NCBI GenBank assembly: GCA_964503965.1
Contig: CAZDCK010000008.1
Coordinates: 32,462-96,461, forward strand
Direction of reading: 5' to 3'
Source of the DNA: Eutrophocola sp964503965
GTDB taxonomy: Bacteria; Pseudomonadota; Gammaproteobacteria; Pseudomonadales; Pseudohongiellaceae
Length of the DNA: 64,000 nt
This document shows, piece after piece, positions 9,190 through 18,163 of this stretch. The stretch's first letter is position 1. The number at the start of each line of letters is the position of its first letter. The notes below the pieces were generated by a model, which was given only the letters and a program-made list of their open reading frames with translations, ran no database searches and had not been told where the DNA came from. The position numbers were made by a program, and so were the translations under genes.

Positions 9190-9660
9190 ATGAATAAAAC
9201 CTTTGTCATTCTGGCCTGCCATCGCAGTGCTTCCAGTCTTGTTGCCAAGGCGCTTCATGAAGCGGGCGTCGATATGGGCGATGACTTACTGTCAGGACTG
9301 CCGGACAATCCTGATGGCCATTTTGAAGATATGGATTTTCTAAAAAAAAATGTGGAACTGCTGGATGGTAATGTCTGGAATGATGTTGATCGTCCACTGA
9401 CAGAATCCGATACTGAATCACTGATAAAAAAGAAAAACAATAAACCGCTCTGGGGCTGGAAAGATCCTCGCACGGTACTCACTATCGATAAATACTATGA
9501 ACATCTTGAAGACCCGGTGATTGTTGGTCTTTTTCGCAAACCGGAACACGTGGCCAAAAGCATGGCTGCTCGCGGTGACATCAGTGAAGAAGAGGCCCTG
9601 ACTCTGGCCAAAGCCTATAATCGCAAAATTATCGATTTTTTAAGCAAGCACTTTGTGTAA
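9190..9660 (+). CDS. small sulfotransferase-family protein
   Basis: This 156-residue protein opens with FVILACHRSASSLVAKALHE, the PAPS-binding loop of sulfotransferases (C10-H-R-S-A-S-S16). WGWKDPRTV, a segment conserved in sulfotransferase-like proteins of surface-polysaccharide loci, lies near residue 95. It is about half the length of canonical sulfotransferases but ends cleanly with a stop and shows no frameshift, so it is probably a genuine short form. Its position directly after a GT2 gene suggests sulfation of a sugar chain. Acceptor specificity is unknown. Confidence 0.7.
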   Translation: MNKTFVILACHRSASSLVAKALHEAGVDMGDDLLSGLPDNPDGHFEDMDFLKKNVELLDGNVWNDVDRPLTESDTESLIKKKNNKPLWGWKDPRTVLTIDKYYEHLEDPVIVGLFRKPEHVAKSMAARGDISEEEALTLAKAYNRKIIDFLSKHFV

Positions 9661-9717
9661 AACATGGTCCAATGTTGGTATAAACAACCAACTGAACATT
9701 TTTTGGGGAAATATTTC

Positions 9718-10938
9718 ATGAAACAGATTCTTAAAGGCCTCCTTCTGGCAGGCTGTCTTCTACCATTGGCTTCAACCTATGCCCAGAAGGATATTCCATT
9801 TAGCGGCTCCTATCCCCTTGCCCCCACTGGGCTTGAAGGACAGGTTTTGGGTGAAGGCCCCTGGGTTTATCCAACCGCGGAAGGGATGGATATCAGGGTA
9901 TCGGTGGTGGCCAGGCTGGAATACCCAATGGCCCTTGAATTTCTACCTGATGGCGACTTGCTGACCATTACCCGTCGGGGAGAAATATACCTGATAAGGG
10001 ATGGAGAACTTCAACCTGAACCAATTATGGGTGGTCCCCCCTCTGTTTTTTCCGGTGAGTCAGGTCAGGGTGGAACTTCACATGGCTACATTGACCTCGT
10101 CAAACATCCGGATTTTGAAAATAATCAACTACTGTATCTCAGTTACACAAAACCCAAGGCTGGCGGCGGCAAAAGTATGGCCATTGGTCATGCACGCTGG
10201 AATGGCTCCTCGCTTGAGAATTTCACCGATATCTTTGATACGGATCCTGGCATAGCCGGTGCCAGCAGGCTGGCTTTTGGCCATGATGGGAAACTCTTCG
10301 TCACGACCAATGGCGGTGATCCCCAATCACTGGCATCCATAGGCGGCAAGGTGTTGCGCCTGAATGATGATGGCAGCATTCCGGTAGACAATCCCTTTGT
10401 AAATAACCCCAACGCCCGCGGTGAAATTTATTCCTATGGGCATCGTGGTGCTCTGGGACTGGCAGTCCATCCGGTTACCGGAGAAGTCTGGCAGAACGAA
10501 AACGGTCCCAATGGTGGAGATGAGATCAACCTCATCAAGCCTGGTGTCAATTATGGTTGGCCGATTGTAAGCCTGGGTCGCACGTATCCCGGGCCGTGGC
10601 AAACCAATGATCGTCCTACCCATGACATCTTTGAACCTCCCGTCGTTTACTGGATGCCAGCGATTGCCGTTTCCGGCATGCTCTTTTATACCGGTGACGC
10701 CCTACCCGCCTGGAAAGGTGACATTCTGGTAGGAGCCTTGCGGACTGGTGAAATACCGGGTACAGGACATCTTGAGCGAATCCTTATTAACCGCGAATAC
10801 GAGGAAATGCGGCGTGAAAGCCTGATTACCGATCTTCGCCAACGGGTTCGTGACGTGGAAATGGGGCCGGATGAATTTATCTACCTCGCTACCGAACAGC
10901 GTGATGGCGCGATTCTGAAAATCGAACCGGCAAATTGA
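9718..10938 (+). CDS. exported PQQ-dependent sugar dehydrogenase (soluble Asd/YliI-like)
   Basis: A 406-residue protein starting at ATG 9718, preceded by GGGGAAAT; the in-frame ATG at 9664 is ignored because the signal peptide (ending ASTYAQ) begins at 9718. The mature part is a six-bladed propeller with the blade motifs of soluble aldose dehydrogenases: LEYPMALEFLPDGDLLTITR, GGKVLRLNDDGSIPVDNPF, YGHRGALGLA and ENGPNGGDEINLI, where the His and Glu/Asn residues hold PQQ and calcium in E. coli YliI-like enzymes. It should oxidise aldoses in the periplasm. A strong terminator follows 21 bases after the stop. Confidence 0.87.
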   Translation: MKQILKGLLLAGCLLPLASTYAQKDIPFSGSYPLAPTGLEGQVLGEGPWVYPTAEGMDIRVSVVARLEYPMALEFLPDGDLLTITRRGEIYLIRDGELQPEPIMGGPPSVFSGESGQGGTSHGYIDLVKHPDFENNQLLYLSYTKPKAGGGKSMAIGHARWNGSSLENFTDIFDTDPGIAGASRLAFGHDGKLFVTTNGGDPQSLASIGGKVLRLNDDGSIPVDNPFVNNPNARGEIYSYGHRGALGLAVHPVTGEVWQNENGPNGGDEINLIKPGVNYGWPIVSLGRTYPGPWQTNDRPTHDIFEPPVVYWMPAIAVSGMLFYTGDALPAWKGDILVGALRTGEIPGTGHLERILINREYEEMRRESLITDLRQRVRDVEMGPDEFIYLATEQRDGAILKIEPAN

Positions 10939-10958
10939 TGCTATTATTCAGCTCAAAT

Positions 10959-10987
10959 AAAAAACCCGGGATTTTCCCGGGTTTTTT
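10959..10987 (+). terminator. rho-independent terminator
   Basis: A CCCGGG/CCCGGG stem with an ATTTT loop, flanked by A and T tracts and ending in six Ts. It closes the PQQ dehydrogenase transcript. The A tract on the other side means it may also stop the convergent gene that ends at 11035. Confidence 0.9.
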
Positions 10988-11034
10988 ATGCATGATTTAT
11001 TCATCTCGTCAGGGACAAACCGCACCCTTTTATC

Positions 11035-12444
11035 TTATTCAACCACCTCTGACCGCCCTGTCACCGGATTATCATAATGATAGGGGGGCAGGAAGGCCTT
11101 GGGGTACATCTGGAAATCCATTGTCGGTGGCTCATCCGGCGGATTACTTTCTGTTATTCCCGGCGGATTTGAACGGGACAGATTAATCCATCCGTCATCG
11201 GTGCCCGCAAAATAGGTATTGATCTGCTGGTCCTTGAACATCATCCACTGCCCGTCCCTTTTGACAAAGATATTCTCGTAAATGCCTCCCATAAAACGAC
11301 CTTGCCGACCAAAAGTCCCCATCATACTGAATGCCCTCGAACGTAATCGCGCTGTCTGGCCATCATCATCAACATGAATCACTGGCTGGTACTGCATGTG
11401 GTTATGCAGCTCCCCTGGCAATTCATCCTGTACACCATACAGATTAAGGTTACGCCGAATACTTTCAGCCCCTCTGTATACGCCACGCATGGCAATCTCG
11501 ATAGTACCGTCTGCAGCAAAAATACCGGTCAGATCATCCCACTGGTTTCTCGCCAGGTAATACCCATAAATGGTCTGTAGCCGCTCAATGTCGTCTGCAT
11601 CTTCCAGCAGGCCTATGCGCTGCTCAAGATCAGCAAGTACATCATTCAGCTCAGAGGTCCTGAAAACGCGTTCACCTCGCCCCAGATCAATTCCAAATGC
11701 CAGACTGTCAGTATCAGTTATCCGGGCATTTAACCCGGTACTGTTTATGTCCGTCCCTTCTCCAATATTACCAGTCACCGGATTTTCATAATGAAAAGGA
11801 ACGACAAAGACAGCCGGGTAATTTTCGTACTCCATTGAAGAGGGACGATCGGGAGGCAGGTCAGTATCAGGTTCACTGCGGGGAAGCGCTGTCACATGCC
11901 AGCCATCATCAACGGGAGTACGCATGGTGGAAAACAGATGAAGTTTGCTGATTTTCCACACCCCATCCTCCTTGATGTATTCATTTTCATAAATACCGGC
12001 TCCCCAGTGATGACTTACCCCGAACTCTGCTTCCTGGGAAAAATGGTGCCAACGTCCTTTTGCCATGCCATTCGCATAAACATGCACAACAGGCTGCAAC
12101 TGCATATGATCATTCAGCCGCCCTTCCTGGGGGCCTTCTTCGCCGTGAGTTCGAAGGTAGGCCAAGATACGTTCCTTGCCGACATAGACACCGGAGCCTC
12201 CTATTTCCAGGGTTGCCTCATCGGCAAATAAATCTGCAGCCTGGGTCCACTGGTGTTTGTCGATATAAAAACCGAATATTCGCTGCAGATTTTCGACTTC
12301 GTTTTCATCTTCCAGCATTTCCACTTCCAGCTGCAGGGCTGCTATCTCTTCAACCAGACGAGCCGCTTCCGGGGATGCTTCCTCCTGTGCGTTGGCAACA
12401 GGCAGTAGGAACAATAGGCAAAATGTATATGAAAACATTTTCAT
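11035..12444 (-). CDS. exported protein with two NTF2/SnoaL-like domains
   Basis: A 469-residue protein with a signal peptide (about 1-20, cut before QEEAS). It contains two similar halves, each with the NTF2-like pattern of a LQxIxGxYxxxxQWDDLxxLFAxDATxEIxxxGVYxGxExI helix-strand unit followed by LHDHMQ/LNDHMQ and a C-terminal PP-x-HY-x-NPVTG tail: the first begins near residue 47, the second near residue 255. Members of this superfamily are ketosteroid isomerase-like, dehydratase-like or ligand-binding; no catalytic set can be named. The ATG overlaps the stop of the upstream homologous lipoprotein gene in a TCAT (ATGA) junction, so the two are translationally coupled. Confidence 0.78.
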   Translation of the reverse strand: MKMFSYTFCLLFLLPVANAQEEASPEAARLVEEIAALQLEVEMLEDENEVENLQRIFGFYIDKHQWTQAADLFADEATLEIGGSGVYVGKERILAYLRTHGEEGPQEGRLNDHMQLQPVVHVYANGMAKGRWHHFSQEAEFGVSHHWGAGIYENEYIKEDGVWKISKLHLFSTMRTPVDDGWHVTALPRSEPDTDLPPDRPSSMEYENYPAVFVVPFHYENPVTGNIGEGTDINSTGLNARITDTDSLAFGIDLGRGERVFRTSELNDVLADLEQRIGLLEDADDIERLQTIYGYYLARNQWDDLTGIFAADGTIEIAMRGVYRGAESIRRNLNLYGVQDELPGELHNHMQYQPVIHVDDDGQTARLRSRAFSMMGTFGRQGRFMGGIYENIFVKRDGQWMMFKDQQINTYFAGTDDGWINLSRSNPPGITESNPPDEPPTMDFQMYPKAFLPPYHYDNPVTGRSEVVE

Positions 12445-13232
12445 GGGTTGACTCCTTCTTCGCTGTTTTGATCAGGAACATATCGTCCTACAGGATTATC
12501 AAAGTGAAAGGGAGGTAGAAAGGTTTCTGGCCAGGAGCCAAATGCATCTGTCTGTGGTTCATCCGGAGGAAACTGGTCTGATACGTAGATCCCTTTATTG
12601 ATGTCTTCATTCAGTCCCCAGGCACCCTCGTAGGGCACCAGGATGGTCTGATACCAGCGCACCTTGCTGATTTTCCAGACACCATCCTGCTTCACGTATT
12701 CGTTTTCATAGGGGCCCTCACCCCAGGCTGCTGATTCCCCGAAATTGCCGCTCAGTATCACTGCCCGCCAGCGTCCTTTCGCTGACATACCGTCATCCGA
12801 CAGTGTGATGACAGGCATCAGCTGGAAATGTTCATTGAGTTGCCCATGGCCAAGACCTGACTGACCGCCCCCAAGATAATGGAAGTATTCTCTTATTCTG
12901 TCTTTACCCCGGTAGAGACCATCCCGGCCATAATCCACGGTAGCATCTTCTGTAAAGAGGTCCGTTAATTCGTCCCACAGGGCTTCATCCAGGTAATATC
13001 CATAGGCCCGTTGCAACCGCTTGAGATCATTCGTGTCATGGATTCGTGACGCCCTTTCCTGAAGGTCACTTAACCTTGTGCGAAGTGAATCCACATCAAT
13101 TTCATTCCCGACAGTTACCGGAGTCATGGCTTGTCCATTATTTTCCGCGTTTTGCTCGCTGCAGGCAGACAATAAAAGGCCTCCTGCCGTGACAAGGAAA
13201 AAAGCAAAAACAGGTGATCTCGTTCGCAACAT
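12441..13232 (-). CDS. lipoprotein with one NTF2/SnoaL-like domain
   Basis: A 263-residue predicted lipoprotein: the signal peptide ends in LLLSAC, with the lipidated cysteine at C24. ATG 13232 is preceded by GGGG; TTG 13244 is a weaker alternative. The single NTF2-like domain (YGYYLDEALWDELTDLFTED, then GLYRGKDRIREYF and LNEHFQLMPV) is homologous to both halves of the following gene, and the C-terminal PPDEPQ...PPFHFDNPVGRYV tail is shared. The three domains therefore come from repeated duplication. The four-base ATGA overlap with the next gene implies coupled synthesis and probably a shared periplasmic task. Confidence 0.78.
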   Translation of the reverse strand: MLRTRSPVFAFFLVTAGGLLLSACSEQNAENNGQAMTPVTVGNEIDVDSLRTRLSDLQERASRIHDTNDLKRLQRAYGYYLDEALWDELTDLFTEDATVDYGRDGLYRGKDRIREYFHYLGGGQSGLGHGQLNEHFQLMPVITLSDDGMSAKGRWRAVILSGNFGESAAWGEGPYENEYVKQDGVWKISKVRWYQTILVPYEGAWGLNEDINKGIYVSDQFPPDEPQTDAFGSWPETFLPPFHFDNPVGRYVPDQNSEEGVNP

Positions 13233-13475
13233 AATTATCCCCAATGATTTATTTTTGTCGTGCTAAGGGAAACGCTCAGGCAATTGCAGATCCATTTACT
13301 GACAGTAAAACGGTACTACTCCATTTGCCCTTGAAACAACCCTATGCATTGTTATATCGGCCGAGTATAAAGGAGAGAATCAGCCTCAGGTACCCTTTCT
13401 GGAGTTTTGGGTTCATAGAGTCTACACTTTTTGGCTATGGAAATTTCTTTTGTTACAAAAATACGCTGCAAGGAT

Positions 13476-14054
13476 ATGCCTTCTGCCCCCATTGCCATAC
13501 TGCTGGTGATTCTGGGTGCCTTCAATGTATCCCCAAGTTTTGCCCAGGATAAGCAGGGTTTTGAAGGCGACTGGGTCATAAATACCGAACTTAGCGACAA
13601 TACCGATAAACAGGTAGAAGAAGCACTACGCGCCATGGGAGAAAAAGTTGACCGCTGCTGGTTTGGCTGTGAGGAAGATCGCTTTCGTGGAGGTCCTGAG
13701 GAACAGGAGCTCTATGACCGGATTTCCTACGACAAACAGTTACACATCACACTTGATGAGCCGGAATACCTGTTTATTTACGAAGATAATTACCGGCGTT
13801 CCGTATATACAGATGGCAGAAGTCAGTCTGTCAGTCTGACAGGGCTTGATGAAGTAGAAGATTTCTCCTTCGGCCACTGGGAAGGAAATACTTTACTCGT
13901 GGAGGCACGTCCTCGTGATGGTGGCTTCGCCAATGAAACATACCGACTGATTGATGAAGGCAGTCATTTGCAAGTAACACTGTATATTCATCCAAGGGCC
14001 TTTTCCGTTCCCGTTGAAATGGTCAGGGTATACAACAGAAAGATTTCCCCTTAA
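13476..14054 (+). CDS. exported protein of unknown function
   Basis: From ATG 13476 (AAGG four bases upstream) the product is 192 residues with a signal peptide ending in SPSFAQ. Two in-frame starts upstream (TTG 13431, ATG 13437) would give an unlikely leader. I do not recognise a named family. The core reads FEGDWVINTELSDNTDKQVE..., followed by ISYDKQLHITLDEPEYLFIY and FSFGHWEGNTLLVEARPRD. The last piece, W-E-G-N-T-L, resembles W-D-G-D-T-L in the exported protein at 19667, so both may share a beta-barrel fold. It is followed after 20 bases by an amidohydrolase gene, and co-transcription is likely. Confidence 0.65.
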   Translation: MPSAPIAILLVILGAFNVSPSFAQDKQGFEGDWVINTELSDNTDKQVEEALRAMGEKVDRCWFGCEEDRFRGGPEEQELYDRISYDKQLHITLDEPEYLFIYEDNYRRSVYTDGRSQSVSLTGLDEVEDFSFGHWEGNTLLVEARPRDGGFANETYRLIDEGSHLQVTLYIHPRAFSVPVEMVRVYNRKISP

Positions 14055-14074
14055 CTGCCAGCAGGCAAAACACT

Positions 14075-15403
14075 ATGGCATTTCGGCATCATTTCACAAT
14101 ATTAATATGCATCCTTATGCTGGTATCCTGGTCCTCCCGGGCACAGGACAACGGATTGGCTCTAGTCGGCGGATTACTGATTGATGGCAGCGGCGGGGAT
14201 CCACTGCGAAACAGTATTGTGCTGGTTAAAAATGGCAGAGTCGAAGCTGTTGGCAGTATTGGCAGACTTCCTGTGTCGGATAATTATGAAATCATCTCCA
14301 CGGAAGGCATGACTGTCATGCCCGGACTATGGGACCCCCATGTACACCTGCTCTATGGCAATCATCCAGACATGGCTTACTGGCTGGATACCTATGCAGA
14401 CCGATTTGCCGAACACACCATCCCGGCATCTGCAAACCAGTTCCTCATGGCTGGCGTGACCAGCGTCCGGGATCTGGCAGTGAATACAAACGATATTTTC
14501 CAGGTGAAAGAGCAGATTGAGTCTGGACTCCTACCCGGACCAACCATCTACACTGCCGGAGCTGCCCTGCTCCCGGCAGGTACTCCTTTTGACTGGCCCC
14601 ATGTCACACCGGTTGAGAATCCTCGCGATGCTGTTCGTAAAACCCGGCGCCTGATCAACGCGGGTGTGGATTTTATCAAGGTATTTGAAGCCAATGCGGA
14701 TTTCCAGGAAGAACTGAATGCAATTGTGGAAACAGCCCATGCAGCCGGCGTACGCGTAACTGCCCATGGCAGAATTGATGAGGAGATTCGTGTCGCACTA
14801 ATCGCAGGTGTGGATGAAATACAGCACATTGGTATTTCCACCCCGACCTATCCGGTGGATATACTCGAAATGATTGAGGAACGCATTTCTGCAGGGACTC
14901 CCCTCTACTGGAACCCGACCGTCGGGGTGACACTTAATGCGGATGAACTAGCAGCCGATCCGGAATGGCTGGATGATCCTAAGAATTTTGCAGGCCTGCC
15001 GGATGACATTGAACTGGATATTCGACGGGCAATTGCCAACCAGCAGTTCACACCACAACCTGGGACGGCCTCAGATACGATCAAGCGAAAACTCCAGAGT
15101 CTTAGTGAACGGGGCGTTATTTTCACCTTTGGAAGTGACCAGGGGGCTTTTGGGGTCCCCGCCAGCGAGGCAACCTGGCGCGAACTGGAAGCGTGGGTAT
15201 TCGAACTCGGTATGGACCCACTTGTTGCCCTCAAATGGGCTTCAGCTGACTCTGCCGCCTATATGGGGGTCGCTGATGAAGTTGGCACGATCACCCCCGG
15301 GAAGATTGCAGATATTATTACCGTGAAAGGCAGTCCTTTACGTCATTTCAGCACATTGCGGGAACCGGCCATGGTGTTCAAAAATGGGCTGCGTTACAAA
15401 TAG
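14075..15403 (+). CDS. exported amidohydrolase (imidazolonepropionase-like)
   Basis: A 442-residue protein with a signal peptide ending in SSRAQ and a complete amidohydrolase metal site: WDPHVHL (HxH), the VDFIKVFEA strand that carries the bridging lysine, VTAHGR, EIQHIG and TFGSDQGAF. The IITVKGSPL segment near the end completes the composite beta-sandwich domain. Exported enzymes of this branch hydrolyse cyclic amides, dipeptides or organic esters; the substrate is unknown. It probably shares a transcript with the exported protein just upstream. Confidence 0.85.
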   Translation: MAFRHHFTILICILMLVSWSSRAQDNGLALVGGLLIDGSGGDPLRNSIVLVKNGRVEAVGSIGRLPVSDNYEIISTEGMTVMPGLWDPHVHLLYGNHPDMAYWLDTYADRFAEHTIPASANQFLMAGVTSVRDLAVNTNDIFQVKEQIESGLLPGPTIYTAGAALLPAGTPFDWPHVTPVENPRDAVRKTRRLINAGVDFIKVFEANADFQEELNAIVETAHAAGVRVTAHGRIDEEIRVALIAGVDEIQHIGISTPTYPVDILEMIEERISAGTPLYWNPTVGVTLNADELAADPEWLDDPKNFAGLPDDIELDIRRAIANQQFTPQPGTASDTIKRKLQSLSERGVIFTFGSDQGAFGVPASEATWRELEAWVFELGMDPLVALKWASADSAAYMGVADEVGTITPGKIADIITVKGSPLRHFSTLREPAMVFKNGLRYK

Positions 15404-15443
15404 GTTGTCGGTAATTGTAAAGGCTTTCTTGCTGCCCTACTGT

Positions 15444-15830
15444 TCAGATAAGGGCAAACCAGCTAATGGCTGTCTTGTTGACCGCGATTCCCACGATATA
15501 CACAAAGGTAAATACCGCAAGCAGAAAAGCGATGATCCTTACAGACTTCGTCTTGCCGCGACTCAACGCAATACCAACAAACAACAGATAGAACATTAGC
15601 AGGAAGATTTTCATCGTTAGCCAGCCCTGGGCAAAAAGTCCGATGTTCAGGACAAACGCCATACTGAATCCACTAAGAAGGAAAACCGTATCAACAAGAT
15701 GGGGCGTCACCAGGATTAGCTTGTGATTCAACCACTTTGAATCAATCAGCATGAGGTAGGAACGAAAAAGAAATCCTGTAAAGCTTATCAGTGCGCAGCA
15801 CATGTGGATTGTTTTAAGAGTCAGGAACAT
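15444..15830 (-). CDS. SirB2-like integral membrane protein
   Basis: A 128-residue protein with four hydrophobic helices. The opening LKTIHMCCALISFTGFLFRS and PHLVDTVFLLSGF segments match the SirB2/YnfA-type family often annotated as invasion gene expression up-regulator. The molecular function of that family is unknown. It is convergent with the amidohydrolase and not obviously part of an operon. Confidence 0.75.
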   Translation of the reverse strand: MFLTLKTIHMCCALISFTGFLFRSYLMLIDSKWLNHKLILVTPHLVDTVFLLSGFSMAFVLNIGLFAQGWLTMKIFLLMFYLLFVGIALSRGKTKSVRIIAFLLAVFTFVYIVGIAVNKTAISWFALI

Positions 15831-16038
15831 CAGGTACTTCTTGAAACAGGTTGATGGAGTTTACATCCCGCAGTGGTTGGCATTTATATACCCCACGACA
15901 GGTAAACACAGGAAAAGATAAAGGATTAATGTGGAAAGAGAAAGGCAGAGACTGCTTTTCTCAACGGATAACTGCTTCTTTCCATTATAAGCCACAATTT
16001 CTGATCGGTATAAGCCAGAAACTGTCACACCGGAACGG

Positions 16039-17067
16039 TCAATCTTCAGAAAAAGTGACATCCTGCAGTTCATCGGACATTCCCTGCTCCCAGGTTGACC
16101 ACCCTGAGTTCATCCCGTAGGGAACCCGTTCAAGTATGGCTTCAATCTCGTGAATCTGGCCATCATAGACCTTGAAAATCTCGGCAATACCCCATGTCCA
16201 TGGCTGAACCGGACCAGCAGTTACCTGACGACCAACAGGTGTAACCCCATGGCGGAATTCCCCCCCCGAATGATCGAAAAAGACAAAGGCATATACCAGC
16301 CCTCTTTCTTCATCAACAGCAACAAAACGACGATCACGAATGCGGTTAACGAAAAAAATAAGGCCTGACTCGAATTGCTCCAGACAGCTCCACTGGGCGG
16401 AATACACTGATGCATCCGAAGGAGAGGGACGCACCTGTCCTTCAGGTGTTGGCGCATTCGTACTCTGCATGCCATTTTCGAAACGGTTACAGTCATCAGC
16501 AAAGGGATAATCCATCAACCCGTCATTTTGCTGCATACCAACAAAATACATATTGGCCGTTTCCAGCAGGTCCTGCCTGGACATTCGCTTGTCTTCCGGG
16601 ACGGCTGTATAAAATGCTCTCCGAGGTTTTGTTGCCGCGACTCGCTCAGCCGCTGCAGTACTCCTGACTACAAAATGTTCTATTTCACTGATAGCACCGG
16701 CTTCAAGACGCAATCGCAGAGCGAGTAACGCTGGAGTCAATTGCGCCGGGTCACGATGCTCTTCATAGATATCACCAATAAAGGCTACTTGCTGCGCTGA
16801 CACATCAGCAACAAATATCCGGTATTCACCCTTGGCTTGCATGGTTTGCCATAGACCATCCCGTAAATTCAGACGTTGTCCGTTTTCAGTAAAACGGACA
16901 TCACTCGCGAGATTGATTGCATCAGGATTATTCTCAATAACGGCATTCAGATAGCTGTCCACCAGGCTTTCTAGACAATCCCGGTCACAGTCCTGTGCAA
17001 CTGCAGTAAAAGGCAGCGAGGCCAGAAAATATATAGAGAAGAAGTATTTTATGATAATCCTGAACAT
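16039..17067 (-). CDS. exported protein resembling the DUF8021 family
   Basis: A 342-residue protein starting at ATG 17067, with a signal peptide (about 1-25, ending AVAQ) and then DCDRDCLESLVDSYLNAVIE. The segment DVRFTENGQRLNLRDGLW matches the pattern I associate with secreted DUF8021 proteins (V-K-F-T-E-N-x-x-x-L-x-x-G-x-G-L-W); this is recognition from memory, not a search. The C-terminal part (FFDHSGGEFRHG, IAEIFKVYDGQIHEIEA) looks like a second NTF2-like domain, where the IxExFxVxDGxIxxIEA pattern is typical. This may relate it to the SnoaL-like genes at 11-13 kb. It is divergent from the lactonase at 17267. Confidence 0.65.
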   Translation of the reverse strand: MFRIIIKYFFSIYFLASLPFTAVAQDCDRDCLESLVDSYLNAVIENNPDAINLASDVRFTENGQRLNLRDGLWQTMQAKGEYRIFVADVSAQQVAFIGDIYEEHRDPAQLTPALLALRLRLEAGAISEIEHFVVRSTAAAERVAATKPRRAFYTAVPEDKRMSRQDLLETANMYFVGMQQNDGLMDYPFADDCNRFENGMQSTNAPTPEGQVRPSPSDASVYSAQWSCLEQFESGLIFFVNRIRDRRFVAVDEERGLVYAFVFFDHSGGEFRHGVTPVGRQVTAGPVQPWTWGIAEIFKVYDGQIHEIEAILERVPYGMNSGWSTWEQGMSDELQDVTFSED

Positions 17068-17266
17068 ACAACATACCCCCCGGTTTCTGCAGGATGAACC
17101 ACTAATCATCAGATTACTTGATTTAACAGCTGAATAACAGGGACTGCTGCCCGTAGTAATACCAATCCATTCCGGAATATCTTTGGTCTGGGACCAATGT
17201 TTTATGATAAATTAGCCTGTTTGAAAATCTTCAAATCAATCAAGTTGACCATGGGGAAACAAACCA

Positions 17267-18139
17267 ATGACAAAGACCTGCATGGCGCCGGATCCCAATA
17301 CCAAAACGCCAGAATTCAAATTGCCAGCTAACGCCACCGATGCCCATTGCCACATTTTTGGCCCCGGTGATAAGTACCCCTATTCACCTACACGGACATA
17401 TACACCACCGGATGCAGGTCTGGATGATTTCAAGAAACTGCAAAGCATTCTGGGACTCACCCGTGCCGTGCTGGTCAATGCCAGCTGCCATGGAGTCAAC
17501 AATGATCCTATTCTGGATGCTATCGCACAGAGTGGTGGTGCATACCGCGGCGTTGCAAATATTAACGATGATTTCACCGAAGCTGATATTGAAAAACTGA
17601 ATGATGGGGGCTGTCGGGGCTGCCGTTTCAATTTCGTCAAACATCTTGGCGGTGTTCCCGATATGGAAAAATTCCATAGCATCATCAACAAGATCAAGGG
17701 ATTTGGCTGGCATGTTGTCCTGCATTTCGATGCCATTGATCTGGTTGAATTCCAGGATCTTCTGGACAACCTGCCCGTGCCCTACATCATTGACCATATG
17801 GGCCGCGTTCCGACCAAAGACGGCCTGGACCAGGAACCATTTAAAATCCTGATGGAATTCGCCCGTCGTGATAACTGCTGGATCAAGGTTTGTGGCGCAG
17901 AGCGGATATCTTCGGATGGCCCTCCCTTTACTGATGCCATGCCGTTTGCCAAAGCGATAATCGATATTGCATCTGACCGGGTACTATGGGGAACGGATTG
18001 GCCACATCCGAACATCAAGCAACACATGCCAAACGATGGGGACCTGGTCGATCTTATCCCGCTGATGGCTCTTGACAGGGATATTCAGCAGAAACTGTTG
18101 GTGGACAACCCACATCGTCTGTATGGGTTTTCCAACTAA
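17267..18139 (+). CDS. amidohydrolase 2 family, 2-pyrone-4,6-dicarboxylate lactonase (LigI)-like
   Basis: A 290-residue cytoplasmic TIM-barrel hydrolase. The HxH motif is H27-C-H29 in TDAHCHIFGP, followed by YPYSPTRTYTPP, very like LigI and 4-sulfomuconolactone hydrolase. Later residues are the H of LHFDAID, IDHMGR, and the terminal-strand aspartate in GTDWPHP. LigI opens the lactone of 2-pyrone-4,6-dicarboxylate in lignin-derived aromatic degradation; relatives act on other lactones, so the substrate is inferred only. It is followed after 24 bases by an SDR gene on the same strand, and a strong terminator closes the pair. Confidence 0.8.
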   Translation: MTKTCMAPDPNTKTPEFKLPANATDAHCHIFGPGDKYPYSPTRTYTPPDAGLDDFKKLQSILGLTRAVLVNASCHGVNNDPILDAIAQSGGAYRGVANINDDFTEADIEKLNDGGCRGCRFNFVKHLGGVPDMEKFHSIINKIKGFGWHVVLHFDAIDLVEFQDLLDNLPVPYIIDHMGRVPTKDGLDQEPFKILMEFARRDNCWIKVCGAERISSDGPPFTDAMPFAKAIIDIASDRVLWGTDWPHPNIKQHMPNDGDLVDLIPLMALDRDIQQKLLVDNPHRLYGFSN

Positions 18140-18163
18140 AGCTATCCAGGCTTAAGGTGTGTT

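Noticed and set aside
15861..16073. A 70-codon minus-strand frame between the SirB2-like gene and the exported protein at 16039.
   Set aside because: It overlaps the start of a better-supported gene end, has no Shine-Dalgarno and shows no family pattern.
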